A stretch of DNA of 64,000 bases from Shewanella insulae (GTDB taxonomy: Bacteria > Pseudomonadota > Gammaproteobacteria > Enterobacterales > Shewanellaceae). Both the position numbers and the translations under genes were made by a program. Where the stretch lies: contig NZ_WRPA01000002.1 in assembly GCF_009831655.1 (NCBI RefSeq), forward strand, positions 62,001-126,000, written 5' to 3'. This document shows positions 1 to 8,675 of this stretch, piece by piece. Positions within the stretch are counted from its first letter, which is position 1. The number at the start of each line of letters is the position of its first letter. The notes under the pieces are model-generated. The model searched no databases. It saw nothing but the letters and a program-made list of their open reading frames with translations, and was not told the DNA's origin.

Positions 1-369
1 GAAGGTTGTATCACCTAATGTGTACTTCAAATAGGATTCCGACAAAACAGCACCATCAGCATCCATACTACCCGCAGTTTTTCCATCTGGATCATCCCTA
101 CTCGTTATATAGGATCCTTGAAACTCCCCCCCTAGTTCAAACCCGTTAAGTTCGGCAGTGCTAAAGACAATATTGCCACCATTCGCCCATATTTGACTTT
201 GGTGGCTGCCCTCCTTGTCAAAGGTTTGCACGAAGTAATATGACTTCATCGCACCATGAAAACTTCCTTCTGAAAACCACTTATCAAAACTGGAAGCCGG
301 TTCATTTGCAAAAGCTGAAGTACTGCAAATTAAACTTAGCGCTAATACTGATAGGTTTTTATTACTCAT
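1..369 (-). CDS. Outer-membrane porin, OprD-like, 3' part outside the window
   Basis: The gene runs off the left edge, so only the first 123 codons are visible. The protein opens with a clear Sec signal peptide (MSNKNLSVLALSLICSTSAFA) and continues with mature sequence typical of an OprD-type barrel: an early segment on a small exported helper-like region (SFHGAMKSYYFVQTF) and SESYLKYTLGDTTF, which matches the start of a strand in OprD-family porins. Such porins let small substrates such as peptides, amino acids or aromatic acids cross the outer membrane. Of two adjacent ATGs, the second is preferred because AAGGG lies seven bases upstream of it. The substrate cannot be inferred from this fragment. 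The family call rests on pattern only. Confidence 0.6.
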   Translation of the reverse strand, partial: MSNKNLSVLALSLICSTSAFANEPASSFDKWFSEGSFHGAMKSYYFVQTFDKEGSHQSQIWANGGNIVFSTAELNGFELGGEFQGSYITSRDDPDGKTAGSMDADGAVLSESYLKYTLGDTTF

Positions 370-559
370 CATTTACCCTTCTATGATTTTAGTCACTTTA
401 CAGTGGCCTAGCTAGGTTCCACACCAAATGCTTCTGACCAATGCAGTAATATTCACCTCACACCTACTGTCGCTACTAAGTAGTTAACATGTTAGATACG
501 AAATGACTCCATGAAAGAGAAAATGAGGCAACAACGTTACGACAATAGGTGGACGTAAT

Positions 560-743
560 ATGACTGTTGCTAAGAAGCCAATAGCCAAGTCATCCATTGT
601 TAATTCACTCAATAACAGCCGATGCTGAGTCCTTTGCTGAGATTGCAGTAACCACTGGAGTTGAGGAGCACTTCAACAACGCAGCTGTTATCGCAAAATT
701 GGCTAATATCTATTTCAAACGACGAAACGTGATATCAATGTAA
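560..743 (+). pseudogene. Small frameshifted gene remnant, unknown family
   Basis: An ATG preceded by AGGTGG at good spacing opens a reading frame (MTVAKKPIAKSSIVNSLNN) that soon meets a stop. The neighbouring frame then carries a clean coding-like stretch (AESFAEIAVTTGVEEHFNN, then ANIYFKRRNVISM) to a TAA. The span is 184 bases, one more than a multiple of three, as expected from a single-base indel in a gene of about 60 codons. No family was recognised. It may be a fragment of a larger gene. Confidence 0.35.
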
Positions 744-770
744 CGCTGAGCCTCGATAACTCTTTCAAAA

Positions 771-1220
771 TTAATCTTTGGCTGACAGAACGTTAGCGAT
801 AACGCTTGTCATCGGCTGTAGTGTTAGCTCTTTATTCGCGCCGACATCTGGCGTAACCGTTAGATATGGTTGCTTTAAATATGAGTTAGCTGCATTCACA
901 TCATCTAACTTAGGAGGAGCTAGTGTGATTTGTTTTGAATTAATAACTAGCTTTAGAAAAAGAGGTTGTGACTTTACCCAAGTGGATGACTCATCAGCAT
1001 TTACACCTTCAAATAAATCTCTATACCGCACAACCAATACATGTGAACCTGGCGATAACTCTAGTGAACTATCAATGCTGTTATTGAAATTCCCGTCCAC
1101 ATTAAGCAGCTCTAATTCTTCAGAGAATGAAATTTGAGCGGCCTCTGATGGCGGCGCAATGAAAAATGACATCGACAGAGATGACGCAGCAATGGCTGCA
1201 AGAATAGATTTTGAGAACAT
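771..1220 (-). CDS. DUF2057 family exported protein (YccT/CsgI-like), short
   Basis: The protein has 149 residues and a signal peptide ending near PPSEAA. The mature part follows the DUF2057 pattern seen in E. coli YccT: an N-terminal beta segment (ISFSEELELLNVDG), then a PLFLKL segment and LDDVNAANSYLKQPYLTV. E. coli YccT/CsgI has been linked to curli biogenesis; whether that applies here is unknown. At about 150 residues it is shorter than the roughly 220-residue E. coli protein and lacks the C-terminal third, either naturally or by truncation. GGAG stands just ahead of the ATG. It lies between a porin and a Cys-rich exported protein. Confidence 0.65.
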   Translation of the reverse strand: MFSKSILAAIAASSLSMSFFIAPPSEAAQISFSEELELLNVDGNFNNSIDSSLELSPGSHVLVVRYRDLFEGVNADESSTWVKSQPLFLKLVINSKQITLAPPKLDDVNAANSYLKQPYLTVTPDVGANKELTLQPMTSVIANVLSAKD

Positions 1221-1300
1221 AACTGTTTCTCCAGAATTTTTAAAAACACAACATCTTGGCTCAAAGCATTTTGCTTATCAGGCTATTGTTTTAATTAAAA

Positions 1301-1660
1301 TTACTGGATGTTTGGCGGAGGGGTTTGAACACCTACAGTTATGGAACGATTGCTCCAAGTAGAACCAGAAATCTCCTGTGTTACAGATGGCTCGATTGGA
1401 AGTAAATGAATTGGTGCGATCACCGATACCAGATTATTACAATGACTAGAACACTGTCCTGATTGCCCGCAGTGACTCTTATTCATATCGCATTTACATC
1501 CCATATCCCCTTGGCAACACTTCATCGAAGAATGGGCTTTTTGCATTTGCGCTATTTCAGTAGTTTGCTGTGACATCGGCATAGCAAAAGCCAGCCTAGG
1601 AGCAATCGCCTGACCGGTTAGCATCATTATTAATGTCACTATTAATAGCAAATTACGCAT
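1301..1660 (-). CDS. Cys-rich exported small protein with Pro-rich tail, copper-linked
   Basis: A 119-residue protein with an N-terminal signal/anchor helix (about residues 1-26), a compact Cys/His/Met cluster (MKCCQGDMGCKCDMNKSHC then CSSHC, residues about 46-75) and a C-terminus ending VQTPPPNIQ. The cluster would suit soft-metal binding. The same plan (export signal, central Cys cluster, short tail with consecutive prolines) recurs at 3323-3748 and 20560-20946, always beside copper genes. It resembles the loosely defined CopL/DUF2946-type proteins found with copper-resistance loci, but I cannot place it firmly in a family. No good ribosome-binding site is visible, so the start is tentative. 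Confidence 0.6.
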   Translation of the reverse strand: MRNLLLIVTLIMMLTGQAIAPRLAFAMPMSQQTTEIAQMQKAHSSMKCCQGDMGCKCDMNKSHCGQSGQCSSHCNNLVSVIAPIHLLPIEPSVTQEISGSTWSNRSITVGVQTPPPNIQ

Positions 1661-1868
1661 ATAAAACGCTATCTACACTACTGAGAGAATTCGTGAAATA
1701 AATAACATATGTTAGGCAAATGTTTCTATGGAAAAATTAACCAATTCTATATTTATTGATCGTAGTCAATATTTTGCTTTTAGGTTAATAACTAATAAGT
1801 ATTTACTATGCTGTGAATCGTATAACTCATTACAAAAACTTGGTCAAGTAGCCCATAGTTTCAAGTAA

Positions 1869-3053
1869 TGACCTATTCCCCAAATTTAACACCATGACAT
1901 TAATGGGATTTCCAATACACTGAAGCCAATGGAGATCTCAACATGAAGAAACGCTACACTGAAGAACAAATCATTAAAGCCATCAAGCAGCATGTGGCTA
2001 GGGCAAAAGTCGATGATATTTGCCGTGAAATGGGCATATCCACGGGCACTTTCTATAACTAGTGCAGCAAGTATGCCGGGCTGGAAGTGAATAAAGCGAA
2101 GCGGCTAAGGGAGCTGAAAGTGGAGAACAACAAGCTCAAAAAGATTTTGGCCGATAAGATGCTGGAAGTCGAAGCCATGAAGGATGTGCTGTCAAAAAAG
2201 TGGTAACGCCAGCGGCAAAAAAGCTTGTTGTCCAACGCTTGATTGAATGTTTTAACCTCTGTGAGCGTATAGCCTGTAAGCTGACAGAACTGAGCCGGAC
2301 TGCGTTTCGCTATCAATAAGGCTGACAATGAGCTCAGGCAGCGGCTGAAGGCGCTGGCGGCACAATATTCATGGGTATCTGATGCTGCATGGTTTGCTCA
2401 AAGGCGAAGGTTGGATGCAAAATCGTAAGCGAACCTATCGGCTCTAGACGGAGGAGGGCTTGCAAGTCAGGACTAAGAAACGCAAGAAGCTAACCCGGCC
2501 AAGACAACCCATAGAGGTGCCAACTGCACCCAATCAGCGTTGGTCTATGGATTTTGTGTCAGACCAACTCAGCAGTGATCGGCGCTTTCGGATACTGAAT
2601 GTCGTAGATGATTATTAGAGTGAAATGGTCGGTCAATTAGTCTCTATATCCATCAATGGCCGACAGGTCGCAAGATTTCTGGATCAGTTGATGGAAGAGC
2701 GTGGTAAACCCAACAAGGTTACCCATGACAACGGGACAGAATTTACCAGTAAGGCAATATTCTTCTGGAGTAAGGAAACAGGCGTCACACTGGGCTTTAT
2801 CCAGCCAGGGAAGCCCACGCAAAATGCCTTTGTGGAAAGCCTTAATGGAAAATTCCGGACCGAATGTTTACACCAGCACGGGTTCAGAACCTTGGACAAA
2901 GCCAGATACGAAATCGAGCTATGGCGTGAACACTACAACCATGTTCGCCCACATAGTTCACTGAATTACATGCCGCCGGTTGAATATGCTAAACAAGCGG
3001 CATAAGCTGGAAAATCTCATTAAGGGATTGGTACTAATCTAGGGGAAAGGTCA
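1869..3053 (+). mobile_element. Decayed IS3-family element (IS407-like group)
   Basis: Imperfect terminal inverted repeats bound the element: TGACCTATTCCCC at the left and, on the opposite strand, TGACCTTTCCCC at the right, with homology continuing inward for about 45 bases (ending near GGGATTTCC / GAGATTTTCC). The length is about 1.19 kb, normal for IS3. Inside are orfA and orfB of an IS3-type transposase, both broken. No convincing target-site duplication is visible, so the insertion is probably old. Confidence 0.85.
1943..3005 (+). pseudogene. IS3-family transposase, OrfA and OrfB, inactivated
   Basis: OrfA starts at 1943 (MKKRYTEEQIIKAIKQH) and has the helix-turn-helix and leucine-zipper pattern of IS3 OrfA, but a TAG replaces the usual Trp codon after GTFYN, near 2060. 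OrfB follows from about 2200 with several stops and frame changes; only its C-terminal part, 2625-3005, is open. That part carries the DDE-domain signatures HDNGTEFTSKA, FIQPGKPTQNAFVES and YNHVRPHSSLNYMPP. No functional transposase can be made without multiple repairs. Confidence 0.9.
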
Positions 3054-3322
3054 GGGGTAACGTTTATTGTTCATGAACACCTCTTTTTAGCTAGTTTATC
3101 TAACTAAAAGGTGTCTAGGAAATCAGTGATGATTCATTTAGTGGGCTACATTATCTCCTATGCAAAAAGCTTAAGTGAAATTTGTCCATAAGATTTGGGG
3201 CAGTCCAGAATCGCTCAAAACGCTTTGAATCTGTTAATAGCGTCACATTTTAATAAATGCCTCCCACTGCTGAATTTCAAAAGTGATAAAATTCACTTCA
3301 CTAAGTGGCCTGGATTCAACTG

Positions 3323-3748
3323 ATGAGAATATACGTAATATTATTAATAATGTTTGCTTTAACTCTTCAAGGATTCGGTTCATCAAGCATGGCGATGAAT
3401 GACCATTTAGTATCTCAAAAAAAATACCATCGATTATTAATAACTCAATTCGATAATGCTTTAGTACAAGAATCTGTAAGCATAACCCCGTATACTAGTC
3501 GAGATAATGAGCAAGCTATCAGTTGCTGTTGCAGCGAATACTCTTCATGCATAAAAAATACCTTAAAAAGCAGACAACAATGTGAACATGAATGCGACCA
3601 CTGCGACCACTGCGACCGATGGCATAGTCCTGCAGCTGTCCTCATTTCATGTTATTTTGAATTCAACCAATCAAAATCAGAATCTATATTAGATCGCACG
3701 CTAGATTCAAGCTCAACCCTGTTAACTGGTCTAGCCCCACCTCCTTAA
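3323..3748 (+). CDS. Cys/His-rich exported small protein ending in PPP, copper-linked
   Basis: The 141-residue protein begins MRIYVILLIMFALTLQGFG, a signal or anchor helix, and has a metal-ligand cluster in the middle (SCCCSEYSSC, then CEHECDHCDHCDRWH). It ends TGLAPPP. The design matches the proteins at 1301-1660 and 20560-20946. An upstream in-frame GTG at 3305 is possible, but the ATG at 3323 sits directly before the hydrophobic segment. The gene lies about 100 bp ahead of cueP on the same strand, suggesting joint expression in copper stress. The metal-binding role is inferred from composition and neighbourhood. Confidence 0.65.
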   Translation: MRIYVILLIMFALTLQGFGSSSMAMNDHLVSQKKYHRLLITQFDNALVQESVSITPYTSRDNEQAISCCCSEYSSCIKNTLKSRQQCEHECDHCDHCDRWHSPAAVLISCYFEFNQSKSESILDRTLDSSSTLLTGLAPPP

Positions 3749-3852
3749 GCCTAAAGTGCCGCAGTTTATTAAACACTTAATAATCAATTGGTATTAGCTT
3801 GGTAAATAACAACCAACAGTAATACCCATTTATAACGCCCAAAGGATACACC

Positions 3853-4422
3853 ATGTTAAAACTCATATTTATCAGTAGCTTACTAGCATTAGGCGCTAAC
3901 AGTCCCGCTCACTCACAAACGCTAATAGATGCAAAGAGCTTTAAACAGTTGAGTTATAAAGAGGCAGTACTTGAAGCGCATAAGCTATATAAGAATAACC
4001 AAGGCATTATGGTTAAAGTTCTACCAAATGAGGTAATCGCTTCATTTGCTGATGGCACTTCAGCTACCGTAGGAATACCAAAAGATAAATTCTTTCTATC
4101 TATTGCACCTTTCTTAACTAACACCCACCCATGTACTAATCACGTACCAACTGGGTGCACAGGGGAACTCGTTGGCGAAAAAATGCATATGTCGGCTGTG
4201 GATGTCAACACAGGTGAAGAGATCCTTAATCAGATGGTAACGACTCAACACGATGGTTTTATTGATTTTTGGGTGCCTCGCAATCGCGAGTTAGCGTTTA
4301 CTTTTCATTATGGTGATAAAAATGGCATATATCGTGAGGCTAAAGAAGTGCTTTCAACATATGGAAATAGTCGTACCTGCATTACTACAATGCAGCTTTC
4401 GCTCAACAAAACCAAACAGTAA
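3853..4422 (+). CDS. cueP: CueP-family periplasmic copper-binding protein
   Basis: A 189-residue exported protein with a signal peptide ending near NSPAHS. It carries the CueP signatures: the paired cysteines in HPCTNHVPTGCTGEL (about residues 93-107), a DGFIDFWVPRN segment, and the C-terminal RTCITTMQLSL with a third conserved Cys. In Salmonella, CueP holds copper in the periplasm and supplies Cu/Zn superoxide dismutase. AGGA precedes the ATG at good spacing, and a strong hairpin follows the stop. It shares its neighbourhood with Cys-rich exported proteins, which supports a copper-handling cluster. The length is normal for the family. Confidence 0.93.
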   Translation: MLKLIFISSLLALGANSPAHSQTLIDAKSFKQLSYKEAVLEAHKLYKNNQGIMVKVLPNEVIASFADGTSATVGIPKDKFFLSIAPFLTNTHPCTNHVPTGCTGELVGEKMHMSAVDVNTGEEILNQMVTTQHDGFIDFWVPRNRELAFTFHYGDKNGIYREAKEVLSTYGNSRTCITTMQLSLNKTKQ

Positions 4423-4426
4423 AATC

Positions 4427-4445
4427 CCACTTGCATAGTAGGTGG
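4427..4445. repeat. Short palindromic repeat, copy 1
   Basis: CCACTTGC-ATA-GTAGGTGG follows the cueP stop codon by four bases. An almost identical block, including flanking AAAA(T/G)CC and GGCTCT(A/G)CTTT, follows another gene at 22387-22405. A related hairpin stands at 5419-5439. The elements look like a dispersed palindromic repeat rather than plain terminators. Confidence 0.6.
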
Positions 4446-4457
4446 CTCTACTTTTGG

Positions 4458-4482
4458 GGCACCCTTATAGGGTGCCTTTGCG
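4458..4482 (+). terminator. Rho-independent terminator after cueP
   Basis: GGCACCC and GGGTGCC form a seven-pair stem around a five-base loop (TTATA), followed by TTTGCGTTTT. It ends the cueP transcript. Confidence 0.75.
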
Positions 4483-4581
4483 TTTTATGAAAGCTTTAGT
4501 TGTTGCCGGAATTCCCAACCTTAGCCTTCCCACTATAATACTGACAACGATGGAAAACGTGAGAAGCGGATTCATCTCTGT

Positions 4582-5240
4582 TCATAATTCATCCCCCCAG
4601 CAGCCGTGAATGACTAATAATTCTGCCAGCGTCCTGGCCGTCATCGACTATCGGTGTCGCATCAGCTCTTTCCCCATACGCACTATTGATAGCACATTAC
4701 GATTCTACAGCGTACTGTTCTGAAAATGACGCTGCAATTGCAGCGCTTCACCAAAAGGCCCCCTCTTCCCACTAAAATCTCAATTGCACCAGCAAAGCAA
4801 TCATCAGCAAGAAAGCCATTCTTACTACGTTACGGGTTGTGCGGTGGCGCAACCCAAATCCGTAAGCAGAGCTTTTTAAATCCCTAAAAGTCTCTCCAGT
4901 CTGCATTCGCTTTTAGTAAAGATTGACCAGCTTCTTGGGCTGCATCGCTTCCATTGTTAGATTGATCAGTAGCACCCAAGACTCTTTTGTTGTCAACTCA
5001 GAGCAATGAGTTCGCGTCCTTCACGCATATCAGACCAATCCACCAAAACGATAGGCATAGCGTGCTGTGTCAGTAACCATTTAGCATGCCATTGATAGAC
5101 AGCTAATCTCTCACGATGAAGGTTGCCAAGTAACCTGTCCATACGTTTTATCGAATGCTTGGTTTGCGCATGAGTTCCATCAATATGGTGACCTAAAGCG
5201 GCCAATGTAAGACGGTCTGAATCAATGAGAGCCCGGCAGG
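4582..5240 (-). pseudogene. IS4-family transposase remnant with internal deletion
   Basis: Read on the minus strand, 5240-4993 encodes the N-terminal part of an IS4-type transposase (HSIKRMDRLLGN, then PIVLVDWSDMREG). From about 4990 down to 4582 the DNA is a diverged copy of the C-terminal part that is still open at 29401-30083, with shared stretches such as AAAGATTGACCAGCTTCTTG. The middle, including part of the catalytic core, is missing and several frame breaks are present. It lies between cueP and the end of mtrB. Confidence 0.8.
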
Positions 5241-5418
5241 GTATTTAGACGCTTTTGATGAATTTCTGGACAATACTGAGGTAGCCCCCAAAAAAAACAG
5301 TCCGCAAAAGTAGAGTTTTCTCGTAAATCACACTTCAAGGTACAAATTCACTCTAATCTCTCGATTTATTTCAAAGTTATCAGGGGACTCCTCAGGGATT
5401 AGCCCATAAGGAACAATC

Positions 5419-5439
5419 ACCACCTCCTATGGAGGTGGT
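5419..5439. repeat. Palindromic hairpin, related repeat
   Basis: ACCACCTCC-TAT-GGAGGTGGT is a perfect nine-pair stem with a three-base loop, 60 bp past the mtrB stop. It could terminate mtrCAB transcription, though no T-run follows on the minus strand. It also resembles the palindromes at 4427 and 22387. Confidence 0.55.
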
Positions 5440-5497
5440 TTCAGAGTGCCAATAATAGAAAACCGCGAATACGGCGTTTTTTACAGGTTTTAGGCAA

Positions 5498-7597
5498 TTA
5501 CATCTTGTAGCTCATGCTAAGCATGATCAGATGAGCATTGTAGTCGTGGTTGTTGTAACCAAAGCCGACGACATTCCAAATACCATCTGGCGCAATGTTG
5601 TTACCTGAGTCATTGTCCTTATATTTTTCCATCTTATAGTCTAGACGGACAGCCATCTTTTCAGTGGCCTGATATTGGCCATAGAAATTGACGTTATGAA
5701 CCTTGGCATAGTAATCATCATAATCGCCGGTGAGACCCTGCTGTACCTGGGTATTGCTGCTTGAATCTGAGTAGGTGTAGTCCACGCCCAGGCGTAGTTT
5801 CTTCTCTAACAGATTGTTGTAGCTGAACCCAGCGCCCATTACATCGACCTGGTCTTCAACTAAGCCAAACCAGTTTGGTGCGGCGAAGTTGTTGCTGCCA
5901 GCCTGCTGTGAATCAATGTTTTGACGATCGTAGAAAGCGTTAACCATCATATCGTCGCTGAGCAGGTAGCTGAGGTTGATGTCATAGCTGACATCTTTTG
6001 ACTCAGTTAGGCCGATCTGGGTTTCGTTGTAGTCATCCAGAGCGTAGCGGCCACCAAAGTCAATGGTCAGGGCGTCGATTGGCGTGTGGCTTATACGAGC
6101 CTCAACCATGGTGCGCTTACGATCGGCAAGGTTGTACTTGCGCAGTAAGCTGTTCGACTCACTTGAGGTCCACTCAGAGGCTTGATATTCGGAGCCATCA
6201 CGTTCGCCATAACTACCCTTAATCCACATATCCCACTTATCGAATGCGCTTAGGTGGTACTTAGCCCATAGCGTATTTTCATCAGTGGTTTCGCGGTCTT
6301 GGTAGCTGCGTTCGTCACGGCGGTAGTCATAACCGACATCAAGCTTCATACCACGGGTGATACGGAAATCGGTGCCTATTTTCCCCCTTTGTGTCGTGAA
6401 GTCATAAGGGGGGTTGTAAGCTACTTTGCCTGTGGTGGAGTCGATGCTGATCTGAGTCCACTCTTCCACATTGGTTTTGTTATCGCGGTCGCTATAGTCA
6501 TAGCTGGCGTTAACGCGTACCGTGCGGTTGATGCGAGATACTACCTTGAGGTTAGCGCCTTTCATATCCACCTTGGCATCTAGCACATCCACAGGTGTCT
6601 GGTAACCATAACCTGAGGTGACCAGTGCCTGATCCTGGCTCATTTGACCGTAATGCACGCGGCCGCTCATGATGGTGCTGCCCGCCGTGTATTGGCCCAT
6701 CAGCGAGACTGTGTGCGCCTCGTTGTCTGGGTCTAAGGCCATGGTGCCCTGAGTTTGCGCGCCGAAGGTCGGATTAAAAGCATTGTCAAAGGTCAGCTGG
6801 CTGTACTGGTTCTTAAAGCTCGAACCTGAGTAGGCCAGGGCGGTAAACCAGTTATCCCCCCTGAACTTAACGCCTGCCTCAACTGTATCTGTGGTGTAAT
6901 CCACCGGTTCGGCCAGCATCATTGACTGATTGAAGAAGCTACCCAATGCCTGCTTAAGGCCAGTTTTATCTTCACGTTCATAGGTGATGTAGGTGCTCCA
7001 CAGCTCTTCACCTTGATACTCAAAGCCCAGGCCAGCGCGCTTGCGCTTGAGGGAAAGTTCAAGGGGATTAAGGCTGCTGTACAGTTCACTCATATCCAGG
7101 CTTGAGCCTGCAGTCTGCCAGTTGTCGGGCAGAGTGAGGTGGTCACCGCCTACGCCTTGATAAGGACTCATTGCCTTGTCAGTCTTGTAGGTGGCTATTT
7201 GACGGTAGTTGAGGCTCAGCTTGTGCTGTCCTACCTTGCCTGTTTCGAGATCAAGAGATCCGTTTTCCATGCCTAGGTTTTGCGCTTCTATACTGGCACG
7301 GTAACCAGATTCGCTAACGTAACTGACATCGGCATCGACCTTACCGGCAAATTCATTTTCGGCGGCAAAAGCGTTGGCTGAGCGTATATCATCGCTGTCG
7401 TTGTAACCGACACCTGCACCGATAGTACCGCTGACGCCTGTCTCAATCTTACAGCGCTTACAGTCCCAGTTATTGAACTTCACTTTTTCTGTGTTGGCGT
7501 TTTGAATGCCATAGCCATCGGCCAGCGCCATGCCAGGAATTGCGATACCGGCATTAGCGATAAGGGCGAGGGTGACTACATTGAGTTTGAATTTCAT
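5498..7597 (-). CDS. mtrB: MtrB outer-membrane barrel of the MtrCAB conduit
   Basis: The 699-residue protein has a signal peptide (cleaved near GMALA) and a mature N-terminus with the conserved CxxC of MtrB (WDCKRCKIETG, Cys46 and Cys49). Nearly every segment follows Shewanella MtrB, including SFFNQSMMLAEPVDYTTDT, EEWTQISI, YQASEWTSSES and the C-terminal LMLSMSYKM strand. In Shewanella, MtrB forms a large porin-like sheath that holds MtrA across the outer membrane and docks MtrC outside, so that electrons reach extracellular metals. Length and start agree with the family. It is last in the operon, 12 bp after mtrA. Confidence 0.97.
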   Translation of the reverse strand: MKFKLNVVTLALIANAGIAIPGMALADGYGIQNANTEKVKFNNWDCKRCKIETGVSGTIGAGVGYNDSDDIRSANAFAAENEFAGKVDADVSYVSESGYRASIEAQNLGMENGSLDLETGKVGQHKLSLNYRQIATYKTDKAMSPYQGVGGDHLTLPDNWQTAGSSLDMSELYSSLNPLELSLKRKRAGLGFEYQGEELWSTYITYEREDKTGLKQALGSFFNQSMMLAEPVDYTTDTVEAGVKFRGDNWFTALAYSGSSFKNQYSQLTFDNAFNPTFGAQTQGTMALDPDNEAHTVSLMGQYTAGSTIMSGRVHYGQMSQDQALVTSGYGYQTPVDVLDAKVDMKGANLKVVSRINRTVRVNASYDYSDRDNKTNVEEWTQISIDSTTGKVAYNPPYDFTTQRGKIGTDFRITRGMKLDVGYDYRRDERSYQDRETTDENTLWAKYHLSAFDKWDMWIKGSYGERDGSEYQASEWTSSESNSLLRKYNLADRKRTMVEARISHTPIDALTIDFGGRYALDDYNETQIGLTESKDVSYDINLSYLLSDDMMVNAFYDRQNIDSQQAGSNNFAAPNWFGLVEDQVDVMGAGFSYNNLLEKKLRLGVDYTYSDSSSNTQVQQGLTGDYDDYYAKVHNVNFYGQYQATEKMAVRLDYKMEKYKDNDSGNNIAPDGIWNVVGFGYNNHDYNAHLIMLSMSYKM

Positions 7598-7609
7598 CTT
7601 CTCGTCTCC

Positions 7610-8599
7610 TTAGCGCTGGAACAGTTTGCCAGATGGATGGTTAGAACCATGGATCTGGTTGTGACAGTTCAGACAGCTGCGACCACCGGTAAAGGCATTA
7701 CCACCCACAGTAGAACCTTGGTCAGTGTTGCCCATGTAAGCATTGCTGGCATGGCCATCGCTAGCGTGGCACTGCTGACAAAGTTGCGGGACGCGGGTCT
7801 TCAACATGCCCTCATTAACACTGCCGTGTGGGTTGTGACAGGTAACGCAGTTTTCAGTTACGGGCGCATGTTCCCATAACTTTGGGCCGCGTTTTTCTGC
7901 GTGGCACGAGTAGCAGGTTTCGTTAACGCTGGGCTTGACCAGGTCCGAGTCCGACAGGGTACCGTGTGGATTGTGACAATCGCTACAGACCATCTGCGCC
8001 CACTTCATCGGGTGAGAAGAGCGCTTGTTCATATCGGCTTTTTGCTTGGTGTGACAGCTGGTACAGACTTCCATCTCTGTGTTCTTAGAGAGCACAGGAT
8101 CTTTATCTGTGTGCACCGAGTGACAAGAGGCACAGGCTACATCGGCGTTGTCATGGTGACCGCCGTTCCATGCCATGCGCTTGTCATCTTTGTGACAGCT
8201 CATACAGACGCTGTTTTGTTTCTCTGCAGACAGGGTAGAGTCGGGACCGAAGGCAATCATCGGCTCGTTACCACCGCGATTATGCTTACCCATAGGGCCG
8301 TGGCAGGCTTCACATTGCAGGCCGGCCATCGGGCTTTTGCTCGAGTCGGCAGCGCCGTGTACGCCTTTAAACAGATCCATGACCTTTTCTGATTTGCCAT
8401 GACACATTAGGCAAGAGTCGGCACCTTTAGGCGAGTATTGGCCTTCGGCAAACTTCTTGTCTAGCGTGGCTTCCACCTCGTCAGGGGTCATCTTAGCGTC
8501 CCACTTAGAAGCAACGGCCCCTTGGCTTATGCCAAGAGACAGCACAGCTGCTGCCATCACCGCAGGAATCAGCCTTTTGAATTGATTTATGATGTTCAT
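7610..8599 (-). CDS. mtrA: MtrA periplasmic decaheme c-type cytochrome
   Basis: Ten CxxCH heme-attachment motifs are present (CLMCH, CEACH, CMSCH, CASCH, CTSCH, CSDCH, CYSCH, CVTCH, CQQCH, CLNCH), and the sequence tracks Shewanella MtrA to its end ([11 protein letters not shown]). MtrA carries electrons from periplasmic and inner-membrane donors through the MtrB barrel to MtrC. The ATG at 8599 is preferred over an upstream TTG because it starts directly at the signal peptide ([20 protein letters not shown]) with GGTG upstream. This gives 329 residues, close to the known length. The gene lies 76 bp after mtrC, with a hairpin in the gap. Confidence 0.97.
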   Translation of the reverse strand: MNIINQFKRLIPAVMAAAVLSLGISQGAVASKWDAKMTPDEVEATLDKKFAEGQYSPKGADSCLMCHGKSEKVMDLFKGVHGAADSSKSPMAGLQCEACHGPMGKHNRGGNEPMIAFGPDSTLSAEKQNSVCMSCHKDDKRMAWNGGHHDNADVACASCHSVHTDKDPVLSKNTEMEVCTSCHTKQKADMNKRSSHPMKWAQMVCSDCHNPHGTLSDSDLVKPSVNETCYSCHAEKRGPKLWEHAPVTENCVTCHNPHGSVNEGMLKTRVPQLCQQCHASDGHASNAYMGNTDQGSTVGGNAFTGGRSCLNCHNQIHGSNHPSGKLFQR

Positions 8600-8632
8600 A
8601 ATAGACACCCGTATTTGCAAAATGAAGAATGG

Positions 8633-8658
8633 AAAAAGGGGAATATATCCCCTTTTTT
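8633..8658 (-). terminator. Intra-operon hairpin between mtrC and mtrA
   Basis: On the minus strand, AAAAAGGGG and CCCCTTTTT form a nine-pair stem around ATATATT. It looks like a leaky terminator or RNA-stability element that could make mtrC transcript more abundant than mtrAB transcript. Confidence 0.55.
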
Positions 8659-8675
8659 ATACCTGGACGTGCAAA

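Noticed and set aside
7901..8392. Plus-strand frame of 163 codons antisense to mtrA
   Set aside because: Mirror frame of a conserved cytochrome gene, without start signals or homology.
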